64,000 nt of DNA from Bryobacterales bacterium (GCA_003164035.1 PLRS01000077.1:44059-108058); one strand, 5' to 3'. Positions 1 through 9,578 are shown, numbered from the stretch's first letter. Numbers and translations: made by a program. Notes: generated from the sequence alone by a model not told the origin.

Positions 1-1761
1 GTTAGCTTCGTTCCGGCATCGTTCAGGGCCGCAACCACGTCCAGATACGGCACGGCTCGAATCGCCGGGATGCGGCGCACTCCCTCGTCGACGTCGTATT
101 GCCCCGTCCGCACCTTTGTCTCCACAAGCTTCGTGGCATCGGCGGTCGAGTACATCCGAAATGCCCAGTACGCCGGCACTCCGTAGACGCGCCCCTTGTT
201 CTGCCAGATTCCGCCGAATTCGATCAGCCCCGTCATATCCGATACCGGCGTAAAATCGGCCACTCGCATCAATGTGTTCAGGAACCCCGCCGTGCAGAGC
301 GCCCCGCCCAGGTTGTTGTACATCGGCGCCTTCGCCACCGGGCCGCTAAAAAGCCATTCGGTGAACGCGATATTCACATGGCCGCGCGATTTCGCGTCGC
401 CCTCGATCTGCGCCTTCATGGCGCGCAACTGCCGCTCCAGGCCAACCGGCAGCGCCAGCGCCGCCTGCGCGACGAATTCCGGCGATGCGTCGGCCTTCTC
501 CACATCCGCCGTCCGCACCACGAAGTGGGTGGAAAGATAGTTGAACGCCGCGGGCGCGTTCCGCAATTGGGCCGCGTTCCACGATTCGAAATGGTCGGGG
601 TCCTGGCCCGTGCCAATCAGACGGGACCGCGGGTCCACTTTGCGCACGGCGTCGCTGAACTCCTTGGTGCGTTCGGCCACACGCGCCTCGGTGGGGTAGC
701 CGATCTGGAAATTGCCCCAAAGCTCGTTGCCCAGTTCCCACAACAACCCGCCGGCGCCGCCGTTCCACTTCTGATTCACGTACTTCACCCAAGCGGCGGC
801 TTCGGCCGGCGTACCGCTGCCCAGATTGAGGGCGATCTGCGGCTCGGCGCCGATCAGCCGGCAAAAGCGCAAAAACTCGTCCGTCCCGAAATGGTTGTAT
901 TCGGGTATGCCCCACGACTGGTTGAGCATGCTCTGCCGCTTATCCATCGGCCCCACACCGTCCCGCCAGTGATACCCGGAAGTGTAATTGCCGCCAAACC
1001 GGACGATCGGAGTTCGCAGGGCCTTGGCCATTGCGACCATCTCGGGATTCATGCCATCCACGTTGTCGGCCGGAAACAGGAACGCCTGGTCCACCAGCAC
1101 GCGCGCTTCGTCCGCTACGGCAATGACGAAATCCACGGCCTCCCGGCTGGCGACCGCGCCGTTAGGGATCTCGAGCGTGAATTCCAACCGCGACCAGCCA
1201 CCCGCCTCTGGCCGGAGGGTCTGTTTCGCCACGATCTCCTCCGGTCGATTGTGTTTCCGCAGCGAGATCTCGATTTCGCCTGGCCCGCTCACCGGTTTCG
1301 CATAAATGCTCCCCGTATACCGAAGCACCCGGTGCACCGGCAGATAAACCTGCTGCCGCACACCCGTCTGCTTCCCCGGAAGCGCCATGATCAGCAACGA
1401 CCGGGCCGAGTTGGCGGCATCGCCCCAACGCGGTTCGTAGCGCCATCCCTGCGCCGCATCGAGAGGCTGCCACGGGAGCGGCAACCCCAAACCGGAGCTC
1501 TCCGCCAGCTCGGGGCGCTCGGTCAGCATCTGGCGGATGCGGCCCGCGCTCCACAAGTTGTCCTCGAAGCTCGGATTTTCGAGTACCTGCGCCCACAGGC
1601 CGCCGTAAGTGCTGTGGCCGATCGGTTCCAGAAAGGTGCCGTAAATCGTCCGCGGAATCGCGTGTTGCACCTTGGCGGCGTCGATTTCAATGACTGCCTC
1701 AGATTGGCACCAGGCCGCCGGCCAACCGAGCAGGCACAGAAAAATCGTGGCTTTTCGCATA
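1..1761 (-). CDS. GH51 alpha-L-arabinofuranosidase, secreted (3' end cut by window)
   Basis: Open frame of 587 codons running off the left edge, so the C-terminus is missing. It starts with ATG at 1761 and a Sec signal (MRKATIFLCLLGWPAAW). Motifs read on the minus strand fit GH51: the N-terminal IYGTFLEPIGHSTYGG strand, RFGGNYTSGYHWRDGVGP near residue 254, the acid/base Glu in WELGNEL (about E346) and the likely nucleophile Glu in FTEW (about E468). The family is retaining and releases terminal L-arabinose from plant arabinoxylan or arabinan. A carbohydrate-binding-like domain probably occupies residues 130-225. The 5' flank is the palindromic repeat at 1791-1953. Family assignment is firm; substrate is inferred. 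Confidence 0.88.
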
Positions 1762-1790
1762 GTGATATCTTAAAGCGAATTTCGAACCGA

Positions 1791-1953
1791 GGGCGCTTAA
1801 CCGTTTTGGGGGTTTTCGCAGTTTCGGCGCGGCAACCGCTCCCTGACGGTCGCGGCTCGGATACGGACGCCGCGTGTTTGCAGTCACTTACCGAGCCGCG
1901 ACCGCTAGGGAGCGGTTGCCGGGAACTAACTCCCCCAAACCGGTTAAGCACCC
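1791..1953. repeat. MITE-like long palindromic element, intact copy
   Basis: About 163 bp with terminal inverted repeats (1791-1812 against 1932-1953, 22 bp with about 2 mismatches; ends read GGGYGCTTAACC). Inside is a second pair of 30-bp arms (1831-1860 against 1891-1920, 2 mismatches) around a 30-nt loop. It has no coding capacity. A second full-length copy lies at 57588-57853 and partial copies at 46833-46928 and 36488-36512. No clear target-site duplication is visible here. It could also act as a transcription stop between the GH51 and aldo/keto reductase genes. Confidence 0.8.
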
Positions 1954-2028
1954 CTGCTTGGTCGTACAAGCCGCTTGGTCGTACAATAAGTGTTCCGGAT
2001 CGTAAACACTCATATTGGAGGTCCAGCT

Positions 2029-3198
2029 TTGAATTCATCATCTCGTCGCAGCTTCCTTGGAGCAGGTTTGGCGCTTCCGGCGCTTGCTTCCGCGCCGCTT
2101 GAAACCGGCTCTCCCACTCAGGCGCCCGCCGCTTCGCATTCCACCCCGAAGTTCACTTATGGAACCCTGGGGAAGACGGGCTTGAAAGTCACCCGGGTGT
2201 CTTTCGGTTGCATGACCACTTCCGATCAGAGCGTGATCGAAAGAGCCGCCGATATGGGTATCCGGTATTTCGACACCGCCCGCGTCTACCAGGGCGGCAA
2301 CAACGAGCGTATGGTCGGAGCAGCGCTCAAGAGACACCGCAACGACGTCTACATTTCCAGCAAGACGGTGGGCAAGGACCGGCAGGCCGCCCTGGCGGAC
2401 CTCGATACCAGTCTGAAAGAGTTGCAGACCGACCATCTCGACATCTGGTACCTGCATAGCCGCAGCACCCCGGACATGGTCAACGACGAAGTTCTGGAAG
2501 CGCAGCGCATCGCCAAGAAGGACGGAAAGGTGCGCTTTGCCGGCGTCAGTTTCCACGGCGGCCACGCCGAAATGATTCCCGCCATGCTCAAGCTGAATCA
2601 TTTCGACGTGTTCCTGATGAGCTACAACTTCACCATGGATCCGGCCACCGAGCCGCTGATGGCGGCGGCTAGAAAAGCGAACGTCGGCATTGTCGCCATG
2701 AAGGCTCTGGCCGGCGGCGTGAGGCCGACTCCGTTTTACAAAGTCCCCTCCGAGAAGCTCAATAAGCTGACCCGCCAGGGGGCGCCGGTGGCGGCGTTGA
2801 AATGGGTGCTGCGGAACCCCAACGTCGATACCGTGATTCCCACCATGACGGATGAAGACCAACTGGCGGAGAACATCGCCGCCATGACCGCCCCCTTCAC
2901 CGATGCCGACAGCCAACTGCTGGCCATGCGCCTGGAGGAGATCAAGCCGTTCTATTGCCGCATGTGCGGCCGATGCGACGGCAAGTGTCCGAAAGGCTTG
3001 CCGGTGGCCGACATGCTGCGATTCATGACCTACGCCGAGGGTTACGGCCAGTTCGCCATGGCGCGCGAGCAATTCCTGGCGCTGCCGGCGGAGGTCACCC
3101 GGGTCCGTTGCGGCGAGTGCTCCAGTTGCGCGATTCAGTGCCCCAACGGAGTGCAGGTAGCCAGCCGTCTCCAGCGCGCCCAGGAATTATTCGCCTGA
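2029..3198 (+). CDS. Tat-exported aldo/keto reductase with C-terminal 2x[4Fe-4S] motifs
   Basis: The TTG start at 2029 is chosen because GGAGG at 2017-2021 sits 7 nt upstream and the protein then begins with a twin-arginine signal (SSSRRSFLGAGLALPALA). An upstream in-frame ATG at 1990 would put the RR motif too deep. The core is an aldo/keto reductase TIM barrel (TYGTLGKTGLKVTRVSFG, DTARVYQGGNNE, catalytic-type KTVGKDRQ and HLDIWYLHS segments). The C-terminus adds two ferredoxin-like clusters, CRMCGRCDGKCP and CGECSSCAIQCP, each C-x2-C-x2-C-x3-C-P. Such fusions are common in Acidobacteria and Planctomycetes and are probably periplasmic redox enzymes; substrate unknown. About 389 aa. Confidence 0.88.
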   Translation: MNSSSRRSFLGAGLALPALASAPLETGSPTQAPAASHSTPKFTYGTLGKTGLKVTRVSFGCMTTSDQSVIERAADMGIRYFDTARVYQGGNNERMVGAALKRHRNDVYISSKTVGKDRQAALADLDTSLKELQTDHLDIWYLHSRSTPDMVNDEVLEAQRIAKKDGKVRFAGVSFHGGHAEMIPAMLKLNHFDVFLMSYNFTMDPATEPLMAAARKANVGIVAMKALAGGVRPTPFYKVPSEKLNKLTRQGAPVAALKWVLRNPNVDTVIPTMTDEDQLAENIAAMTAPFTDADSQLLAMRLEEIKPFYCRMCGRCDGKCPKGLPVADMLRFMTYAEGYGQFAMAREQFLALPAEVTRVRCGECSSCAIQCPNGVQVASRLQRAQELFA

Positions 3199-3593
3199 CC
3201 CGTGGCACGGGCTGTCAAGTCGGCTGTCAAGCCTGCACAGCCGAGAGTCCTTTCGGCTTTTGTTCTGGGACATGCTGGTAATTGTCGGTAACCTGCGGAC
3301 GGATCGCGGGGCAGAGGGTCATTTTCTACGAATCGGGTGTGGGAGATCGGCGATATCGTGAGGATGAAGCCACCCTGGAGCGCGAGACGGAAGGGATCGA
3401 ACGGGCGAATTGGAATGGCCCAACTCGTTGAAATGCGAGGCGATGATGGTAGGGAACGGGTGCACCACAGGTAGTGGATGCCCGCTGAAGTGCTACAAAT
3501 AGTGGGCACAGCGCACCATACTACCTATAGACACAGTGGCACGTATTGTGGCAAAATCAGTGTATTGATTTTCGGAGGCAGGAGTGTGTGCGC
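3199..3593. other. intergenic region, nothing recognised
   Basis: About 395 bp between the aldo/keto reductase and the Fic-associated gene. I see no convincing gene on either strand, no RNA gene and no copy of the dispersed palindromes. The last 50 bp are AT-richer and presumably hold the promoter for the next gene. Confidence 0.4.
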
Positions 3594-3800
3594 ATGGCTC
3601 ACCGCAAACAGTTTCAGCATATTCCCGTGGTAGACCAGGAACTGGTACGCTTGTTGAGCGAATCGCGGAATCGGCCTGTAACGGAAGAGGAACTTCGGGA
3701 GCAAAGGGTGAGCTTTGCTTTTGGAAACGCTCCCGCTGCCTCTGAGCGAATCACGAAAGACAGTGTCCGCGCTGCATCAAGACACATCAGAATGCTGTAA
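3594..3800 (+). CDS. small protein upstream of Fic, possible antitoxin
   Basis: 68 aa from ATG 3594, with GGAG 9 nt upstream (3581-3584); a longer in-frame start at 3546 has no ribosome site. The sequence has an EEELREQRVSFAFGNAP stretch followed by ITKDSVRAASRHIRML. It ends 21 nt before the Fic gene on the same strand, an arrangement typical of fic partners. It lacks a clear [S/T]xxxE[G/N] inhibitory motif, so the antitoxin role rests on position only. Confidence 0.6.
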   Translation: MAHRKQFQHIPVVDQELVRLLSESRNRPVTEEELREQRVSFAFGNAPAASERITKDSVRAASRHIRML

Positions 3801-3821
3801 GGGTCTACACTAGCCCCGAAA

Positions 3822-4417
3822 ATGTCCGTTCGAGAAAAAGACGATCCGGATCTTTATGCCAGGATTCAAGAGCGGAACCTTTTGCGGCAGTACGACCTTT
3901 TAACAAATTGCATTGAGATAGGCCTAAAGAAGGGCATTGAGTCGTTCGACAAGTATACGCTTTGGGCCCTAAATTACGCTGCCGTCGCGAACATCTCGCA
4001 ATTTGGCGGTCGCTATCGTGAAGAGCCCATCTGCGTTGGCAATCACTGTCCGCCGCACTTCAAAGAGGTCCCAAACCTCATGGACAGATTTTTCTCGCTG
4101 ACTCATGAAAACTGGGGGATACCTGATCACCCAACGTGGTTGGCTGCCTTCGCTTTATGGAGGCTTAACTGGATTCACCCGTTCGTTGAGGGCAACGGGC
4201 GGACCGCGAGGGCGTCGTGCTACTACCTGCTCTGCCTTAAAAACGGTCAGTTGCTGCCGGGAAGCAGGATCGTTCCGGAGCGGATCAGGGAGAATCGGGC
4301 TCCTACTACGCAGCTCTGCGAGCGGCGGATGTCGCATGGGAACAGGGGCATTTCGGCCTTGAGCCCCTAGCGGACTACCTGAGCGGCCTTCTCAAGCAGC
4401 AACTCACGGAAGTGTAA
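3822..4417 (+). pseudogene. Fic/Doc-family protein, frameshifted near the C-terminus
   Basis: Starts at ATG 3822. The Fic core motif HPFVEGNGRTAR is intact, so the catalytic His and the phosphate-binding loop are present; the family transfers AMP or other phosphates from nucleotides to proteins. Reading on in frame gives ENRAPTTQLCERRMS and a stop at 4370. The -1 frame gives YYAALRAADVAWEQGHFG and ends at TAA 4415-4417, which matches the usual Fic C-terminus (ENRxxYYxAL). One G lost from the GGG run at 4297-4299 explains the break. This is either true inactivation or a homopolymer error; with the base restored the protein would be about 198 aa. Confidence 0.75.
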
Positions 4418-4563
4418 TCGGCCACACAGGCGATCGCGAAGGGCTGCCAGGTATTTTTCTGTGGAAATTTGAATATGACCCACTACCGATCGCGGGAAGC
4501 ATGGCTATTTCCTGGCAGGCTCTCAGCTTGCCACGCCGCGAGTCCGAGCCGCGACCGGAATGG

Positions 4564-6846
4564 TCATTTCCCGATAGACTCGGAACCCTCGATCATGACC
4601 ATCGCCGCCGGCGCCAGGCTCACCATCGCCGACAATATCGCTGTCTTCAGAAAGCCGAATATCGGCACAAACCAGGCGCTGAACAAAACCGCGCCCAGGC
4701 ACGAACCCGCCAGGTCCAGTGCATAGAGCGCACCGGCGCGCCGGGAGACGGGGCTTTCACCGAAAAAGATCCGGCTGGCAACCGGAAACTGGTATCCGCC
4801 CAGCGCGCCGCTGGCTACCGCCAAAGCCGGAAACGCAATCCGGCTGGCACCCAGGTTCAGCGTGCCGTTGGCTCGCCCGATCGCCTCGAACAGCCCCAGC
4901 AGAACCAGCGGCGCCGCCGCGGCCAGCACCTGCGTGGTCGCCAGGGCGCGCATCCCAGCCGACGCCACCCGCCGCAGCCCGAGCCAGCTCCCTAGCGCCA
5001 TGCCCGCCATGAAGGCCGCAATTACCAGGGCGAGCTGTTGGTATACGTAGCCGTAGAGCGCCTGGAACCCCAGTAGCAGCAGCATCTCGAGCCCGATCAT
5101 GGTGAACCCCATGGCAGCCGTCGAGAAGCCGGCCGCAAACGGAAGCCGGCTTCGCCCGTCGACCACCAAGCGCCCTCCCACCACCAGCGCCGCCAGCACT
5201 ACCCCGAGCGCCGCCGCCGCCGTTGGGAAATCGATACCGGCCAAGGTATGAAAAAGCCGGCTATAGCCGGTTTTGAATTGGCTGCTCCACAACGCCACGT
5301 CGAAGTAATAAGCGATGGGCGCAAAATCGCGGTTGAGGGGAGTCGAATCGAGTGGCCGGATCTGCGCTTCCAATTCGGCCACGCGGTCCGGCGCCATCCG
5401 AAACGGGATGAAGAATTCGCTCACATAGCTGGTCTCAATATGGCGCGCCCGCAGTCGCTCCAGCAGTTCGTCCGCGCCCGAAGCCAGCACACCCGCCTGC
5501 CGCGCCGCGCAGAAGTGGACCGTCTCGCCCGGAATGGCCGTGACTTCCGGAAATACCGCCCGCAGGCTCTTATCGATGGAGCGCAGGAATTGGCTGAGCT
5601 CCGCGCTCATGTAGTTTTCCGACGACCTCAACTGGAAGGAGACCAGACCCGCGGGGGTGAGCTTTCGCGCCGCTTCGCGGAAGAATTCCACCGTATAGAA
5701 CCGGTTCAGTTGGGCATTCTGCGGCTCCGGCAGATTGACAATCACGACGTCAAAGGTGGACGAGGTGGTTCTCAGAAACAGGCGCCCGTCGGTGATGTGC
5801 ACGCGCACGCGGGGATCCGTCCGCAGTGCCGACCACTGGTTGGGAAAGTACTCTCGCGCCAGGTCCGGAATGGCGGGGTCGAGCTCCACGTAATCCACCC
5901 GTTCCAGGGTAGGGTGCCGCAGAGCCTGGGCGACGCTCCCGTTAAGCCCCCCGCCAATCAGCAGCAGGCTTCGCGGCGACGGGTGCTCCAGCAAGGCGTA
6001 GTGAACCGCCTCCTCGGCGGCGGCCGCGTCGGGCACATTGAACAGAACCACGCCGTTTTCGTAAACGCTCCAGCTTCCTTCCGTGCCGACCACTGCCAGG
6101 CTTCCGTAAACCGAGTTGCGCGTCGCCACCAGGTGCGGGCCGCGCCAGAAACCCGCCTGGGAGATCGCTTCCAGGTGTTGAGGCCAGCCGAAGAACCCGG
6201 CCACGGCGGCGATGCCGGCCACCCCGCCCATGGCCGCATAGCGCAGCGGCCGCGACGCGACGGTAAGGCCGGATGCAGCCATCAGATTCAGCGCCGCCAG
6301 CACCCCGGCAATTTCAACCGAGCTCAGATACCGGATCAGCACCAATCCCGCTACCGCGCCGCCCACCGACGACCCTACGGCTTCCCACAGGTAGACCGCA
6401 CCGGTAATCTCGTCCGCCGGTGTGCTGGCCGTGGTCGGGTAAACCCTGCTGCCAACCGGAAACAGAGCGCCGGAAAGAAGCGAGAGCGGGCACAGGGTCA
6501 CAAACGAAGTGAGCAGCATGGCGCCGGGCCCCAGTACCTCGCCCGGCACCGTCTGCAGAAGGCCTTTTGCCGCGCGCACGGCCAGAATCGTGCAAGGCAG
6601 GATGGCGGCGATCGACACCTCAATCGCTGCCATCAGGTGGCCCGGTTTTCGCGCCCGTGCGGCCAGGCGCCCGCCCAGGCCGCTGCCCGCACCTGTCCAG
6701 AACAGCCAGCTTGCCAGCATCAGCCCGATGGAGATCTCATTGCCATAGAAAACCACCATCAGCTCGCGCAAAAGTACGATCTGGGCCACGGCGGCCGTGA
6801 CGCCAATCAAGGCAAAAACCGCCCGAACTCCGAATCCGGCCTTCAC
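4564..6846 (-). CDS. membrane-embedded spermidine synthase-like protein
   Basis: 760 aa. About seven N-terminal hydrophobic segments are followed by a spermidine-synthase-type Rossmann domain (LLLIGGGLNGSVAQ near residue 298, VDYVELDPAI, HITDGRLFLR, VIVNLPEPQNAQLNRFYT) and then another block of membrane segments. This is the fused membrane/spermidine-synthase architecture seen in Acidobacteria and Deltaproteobacteria. The nucleotide-binding glycines and acidic loop are present, but a polyamine product is not proven for this subgroup. It is divergent from the DUF362 gene with about 50 bp between starts, so they probably share a control region. Confidence 0.8.
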   Translation of the reverse strand: MKAGFGVRAVFALIGVTAAVAQIVLLRELMVVFYGNEISIGLMLASWLFWTGAGSGLGGRLAARARKPGHLMAAIEVSIAAILPCTILAVRAAKGLLQTVPGEVLGPGAMLLTSFVTLCPLSLLSGALFPVGSRVYPTTASTPADEITGAVYLWEAVGSSVGGAVAGLVLIRYLSSVEIAGVLAALNLMAASGLTVASRPLRYAAMGGVAGIAAVAGFFGWPQHLEAISQAGFWRGPHLVATRNSVYGSLAVVGTEGSWSVYENGVVLFNVPDAAAAEEAVHYALLEHPSPRSLLLIGGGLNGSVAQALRHPTLERVDYVELDPAIPDLAREYFPNQWSALRTDPRVRVHITDGRLFLRTTSSTFDVVIVNLPEPQNAQLNRFYTVEFFREAARKLTPAGLVSFQLRSSENYMSAELSQFLRSIDKSLRAVFPEVTAIPGETVHFCAARQAGVLASGADELLERLRARHIETSYVSEFFIPFRMAPDRVAELEAQIRPLDSTPLNRDFAPIAYYFDVALWSSQFKTGYSRLFHTLAGIDFPTAAAALGVVLAALVVGGRLVVDGRSRLPFAAGFSTAAMGFTMIGLEMLLLLGFQALYGYVYQQLALVIAAFMAGMALGSWLGLRRVASAGMRALATTQVLAAAAPLVLLGLFEAIGRANGTLNLGASRIAFPALAVASGALGGYQFPVASRIFFGESPVSRRAGALYALDLAGSCLGAVLFSAWFVPIFGFLKTAILSAMVSLAPAAMVMIEGSESIGK

Positions 6847-6896
6847 ACCTCCAGAATTAGACGTAAACTGGTGCTGAAGTCAAAGGCACCCCAGCC

Positions 6897-7880
6897 ATGC
6901 ATCCCGACACCATACCGGAGGGACGGCGCGAAGCGATGATCCGGCTCCTTCGTCTGGGTGGAGTGAGCTGCGCCGCGGCCGGGCTCGGCGTGTGGCTGAA
7001 CGGACGCGGTGGGCGCCCCGCGTCACCGGCCGCGCCCACCGTGCGCTCGAATTTTCAGGTTCCCGCGGACCCGGTTCTACCCGAAATGGTGGTCGTCCAG
7101 GGCGACGACCCCGCCCGCATCGCGCGGCGCGCGATCGAGGAACTGGGCGGCATCCATCGCTTCATCTCGCGCGGCGACGTGGTGGTCATCAAGCCCAACG
7201 CCGCCTGGGACCGCACCGTCGAACAAGCCGCCAACACCAATCCGCTGGTGGTCGCCGAAGTCGTCCGGCTTTGCCTGGGGGCCGGCGCCGGGCGGGCAAT
7301 TGTGACCGATGTGAGCATCCACGACCCGCGGCGCTCGTTCGCCCGCAGCGGCATTGCCGCCGCCGCCCGCGCGGCCGGGGCCGAAGTGGTTCTCCCCGAG
7401 GATCGCCTCTTCCGCGAGGTCGATCTGCGCGGGCGGGTACTCAGCTCCTGGCCCGTGCTGGAACCCTTTTTGAGCGCCGACAAGATGATCAACGTCCCGA
7501 TTGCCAAGCACCACAGCCTGACCGGCGCCACCCTGGGCATGAAGAACTGGTACGGCATCCTGGGCGGCCCGCGTCAGCGGCTCCATCAGCGCATTCACGA
7601 AAGCCTGGTCGACCTCGCCGATTTCGTCCGCCCCACCTTGACCCTCATCGATGCCTTTCGGGTGCTCTTGCGGAACGGCCCAAGCGGAGGGAATCCGGCC
7701 GACGTGATTTTGAAAAGGACCCTGATTGCCGGCACCGATCCGGTCGCGCTCGACGCGTACGCCGCTAAAGCCTACTGGGACCTGGACTGGCATACCCTCG
7801 GATACTTGAAGCTGGCCAGCGAGCGACATTTGGGCACCCTGAGTTTTGAGGCGGTTCGGACCCGCTTTGTCACGCTATAA
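6897..7880 (+). CDS. DUF362 domain protein
   Basis: 327 aa with a Tat-like or hydrophobic N-terminus (LRLGGVSCAAAGLGVWL) followed by the DUF362 core: VVIKPNAAWDR, IVTDVSIHD, INVPIAKHHSLTGATLGMKNWYGILG, and a final TLIAGTDPVALDAYAAK. DUF362 proteins often accompany Fe-S proteins, but no ferredoxin Cys cluster is present here and the biochemical role is unknown. Start is uncertain: ATG 6897 is used, while ATG 6936, 14 nt after GGAGGG, is possible and would still keep the hydrophobic segment. Confidence 0.82.
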   Translation: MHPDTIPEGRREAMIRLLRLGGVSCAAAGLGVWLNGRGGRPASPAAPTVRSNFQVPADPVLPEMVVVQGDDPARIARRAIEELGGIHRFISRGDVVVIKPNAAWDRTVEQAANTNPLVVAEVVRLCLGAGAGRAIVTDVSIHDPRRSFARSGIAAAARAAGAEVVLPEDRLFREVDLRGRVLSSWPVLEPFLSADKMINVPIAKHHSLTGATLGMKNWYGILGGPRQRLHQRIHESLVDLADFVRPTLTLIDAFRVLLRNGPSGGNPADVILKRTLIAGTDPVALDAYAAKAYWDLDWHTLGYLKLASERHLGTLSFEAVRTRFVTL

Positions 7881-7983
7881 AAGCGGCTTCCTCGATTTCT
7901 CAATTTTCGCTCCGTCACCTGTTGCCAAGCTTCGCGCGCCATCATACAATCTCTAGTAGTGTAAAGGTGATTATCCGGCAGCC

Positions 7984-8409
7984 ATGACAATATCCGTTAA
8001 AGCCGAGTATGCCCTGCAGGCGATCTTGGATCTGGCAATGCAACCGCCCGGCACTCCGGTGAAGATCGCCGACATTGCCCGGCGGCAGAAGATTCCGCAG
8101 AAGTTCCTGGAGCTGATTTTAGTGGGACTGAAGCAGGCTGGCTTTGTCGAGTCGCGGCGCGGGGCCGAGGGAGGGTACCTCCTGGCTCGCCAGCCCGAAC
8201 AGCTCACCACCGGAGAAGTGCTGCGCTTCGTGGAAGGCCCGCAACAAGGCAAGGGACGCACCCGCCGCAGGGTGGAAACACCGTTTTCCGACATGTGGAA
8301 GAGAGTGGACAGCGCGGTCGCCGAGATTCTGGAAAAAACAACCTTTGCCGAACTGGTGCGCGCCTGGAACGAAAAACAACGCCAATATGTCCAGGATTGG
8401 GAGATCTGA
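7984..8409 (+). CDS. Rrf2-family regulator, CymR-like
   Basis: 141 aa with the typical start [18 protein letters not shown], a winged HTH ([21 protein letters not shown]) and the wing [14 protein letters not shown]. The protein contains no Cys, so it cannot ligate the Fe-S cluster used by IscR or NsrR; this matches the CymR subgroup that controls cysteine metabolism. It ends 2 nt before cysK, so the two are one transcription unit. The TAGTAGTGTAAAGGTGATTA stretch just upstream of the start is a plausible promoter/autoregulation site. Confidence in the family is high; the CymR role is inferred. Confidence 0.88.
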   Translation: MTISVKAEYALQAILDLAMQPPGTPVKIADIARRQKIPQKFLELILVGLKQAGFVESRRGAEGGYLLARQPEQLTTGEVLRFVEGPQQGKGRTRRRVETPFSDMWKRVDSAVAEILEKTTFAELVRAWNEKQRQYVQDWEI

Positions 8410-8411
8410 CT

Positions 8412-9371
8412 GTGAGAGTATACGACGACAATTCTCTGAGTATCGGCAACACACCTCTGGTTCGCCTGAATCGCGTCACGGGGGACGCCAAGGCCACGGT
8501 GATAGCCAAAATCGAGGGCCGCAACCCGGCCTATTCGGTCAAGTGCCGCATCGGCGCGGCCATGGTGTGGGACGCCGAAAAGCGAGGCATCCTCAAGCCC
8601 GGCAAGGAACTGATCGAGCCCACCAGCGGTAATACCGGCATCGCCCTGGCATTTGTGGGCGCCGCGCGCGGCTATCCGGTGACTCTCACCATGCCGGCGA
8701 CCATGTCGACGGAACGGCGTAAGGTGCTCAAGGTCCTGGGAGCCCAGCTGGTCCTGACCGAAGGTACGCAGGGAATGGCCGGTGCCATCGCCAAGGCCGA
8801 AGAGATCCAGGCTTCCGATCCCGATCGCTACGTCATGCTGCAGCAGTTCAAGAACCCTGCCAATCCCGAAATTCACTTCCGTACCACTGGCCCGGAGATC
8901 TGGGATGACACCGACGGCGCCGTGGACGTGCTGGTTTCCGGCATTGGCACCGGCGGCACCATCAGCGGCGCCGCCCGCTATATCAAACAGGTGAAGGGCA
9001 AGCCCATTCTGGCCGTCGGCATCGAACCCCTCAATAGCCCCGTAATTACCCAGAGGCTTGCCGGACAGCCGCTCCGCCCCGGTCCGCACAAGATTCAGGG
9101 CCTGGGCGCCGGTTTCATTCCCGATACCCTGGACCTCTCCCAGGTCGATCGAGTGGAACTGATCGGCAACGAGGAATCCATCGAGATGGCGCGCCGCCTG
9201 GGCAAAGAGGAAGGTATTCTGGCGGGCATTTCGTGCGGCGCCGCGGCCGCCGTGGCCGTTCGCCTCGCGCGTCTGCCCGAGTTCAAAGGCAAGACCATCG
9301 TCGCCATTCTCCCCGACGCCGCCGAGCGCTACCTCACCAGCATCCTTTTCGAGGGTATGTTCGACGAATAA
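8412..9371 (+). CDS. cysK: cysteine synthase A (O-acetylserine sulfhydrylase)
   Basis: 319 aa from GTG 8412, two bases after the Rrf2 stop. A PLP fold-type II enzyme making cysteine from O-acetylserine and sulfide. PLP Lys is in [11 protein letters not shown] (K44), followed by the substrate loop [28 protein letters not shown] for the PLP phosphate, and the C-terminal [15 protein letters not shown]. It closely resembles enterobacterial CysK along its length. Co-transcription with an Rrf2 regulator suggests a sulfur-responsive unit in which CysK might act as corepressor, as in Gram-positive bacteria. Confidence 0.95.
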   Translation: MRVYDDNSLSIGNTPLVRLNRVTGDAKATVIAKIEGRNPAYSVKCRIGAAMVWDAEKRGILKPGKELIEPTSGNTGIALAFVGAARGYPVTLTMPATMSTERRKVLKVLGAQLVLTEGTQGMAGAIAKAEEIQASDPDRYVMLQQFKNPANPEIHFRTTGPEIWDDTDGAVDVLVSGIGTGGTISGAARYIKQVKGKPILAVGIEPLNSPVITQRLAGQPLRPGPHKIQGLGAGFIPDTLDLSQVDRVELIGNEESIEMARRLGKEEGILAGISCGAAAAVAVRLARLPEFKGKTIVAILPDAAERYLTSILFEGMFDE

Positions 9372-9395
9372 AGTTGAAAAATATTGGAACTAAGT

Positions 9396-9435
9396 TGCGG
9401 GCGCGTCTTGGGTGATAGGGGTGAGCGCGCCCGCA
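9396..9435. terminator. stem-loop after cysK
   Basis: Perfect 10-bp inverted repeat (9396-9405 TGCGGGCGCG against 9426-9435) with a 20-nt loop, 25 bp after the cysK stop. No U-run follows, so it may be a factor-dependent stop or an mRNA 3' protector. Confidence 0.45.
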
Positions 9436-9511
9436 GTCGTAACGGGGATTTAATTCAGTAGACGGCGCGCACTGCACCGGATGTTACAGATTAGTCTTGG
9501 TTTCTCGCGTT

Positions 9512-9549
9512 CCCCTTAGAGCTATTCCGACTTAGCCCCTTAGAGCTAT
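9512..9549. repeat. 14-bp direct repeat upstream of the BNR protein
   Basis: CCCCTTAGAGCTAT occurs at 9512-9525 and again at 9536-9549, a 24-bp period. It lies 30-67 bp before the ATG at 9579, a position suited to a regulator-binding pair. Confidence 0.6.
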
Positions 9550-9578
9550 CACGCCGCTGAGCTACAATTGTGACAAGC

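Noticed and set aside
99..2102. 667-codon plus-strand open frame
   Set aside because: Antisense to the GH51 gene and runs through the palindromic repeat; Arg/Pro/His-rich composition without domains, whereas the minus strand has clear catalytic motifs.
5248..6939. 563-codon plus-strand open frame
   Set aside because: Shadow of the membrane spermidine-synthase-like gene; low-complexity Arg/Gln/His composition.
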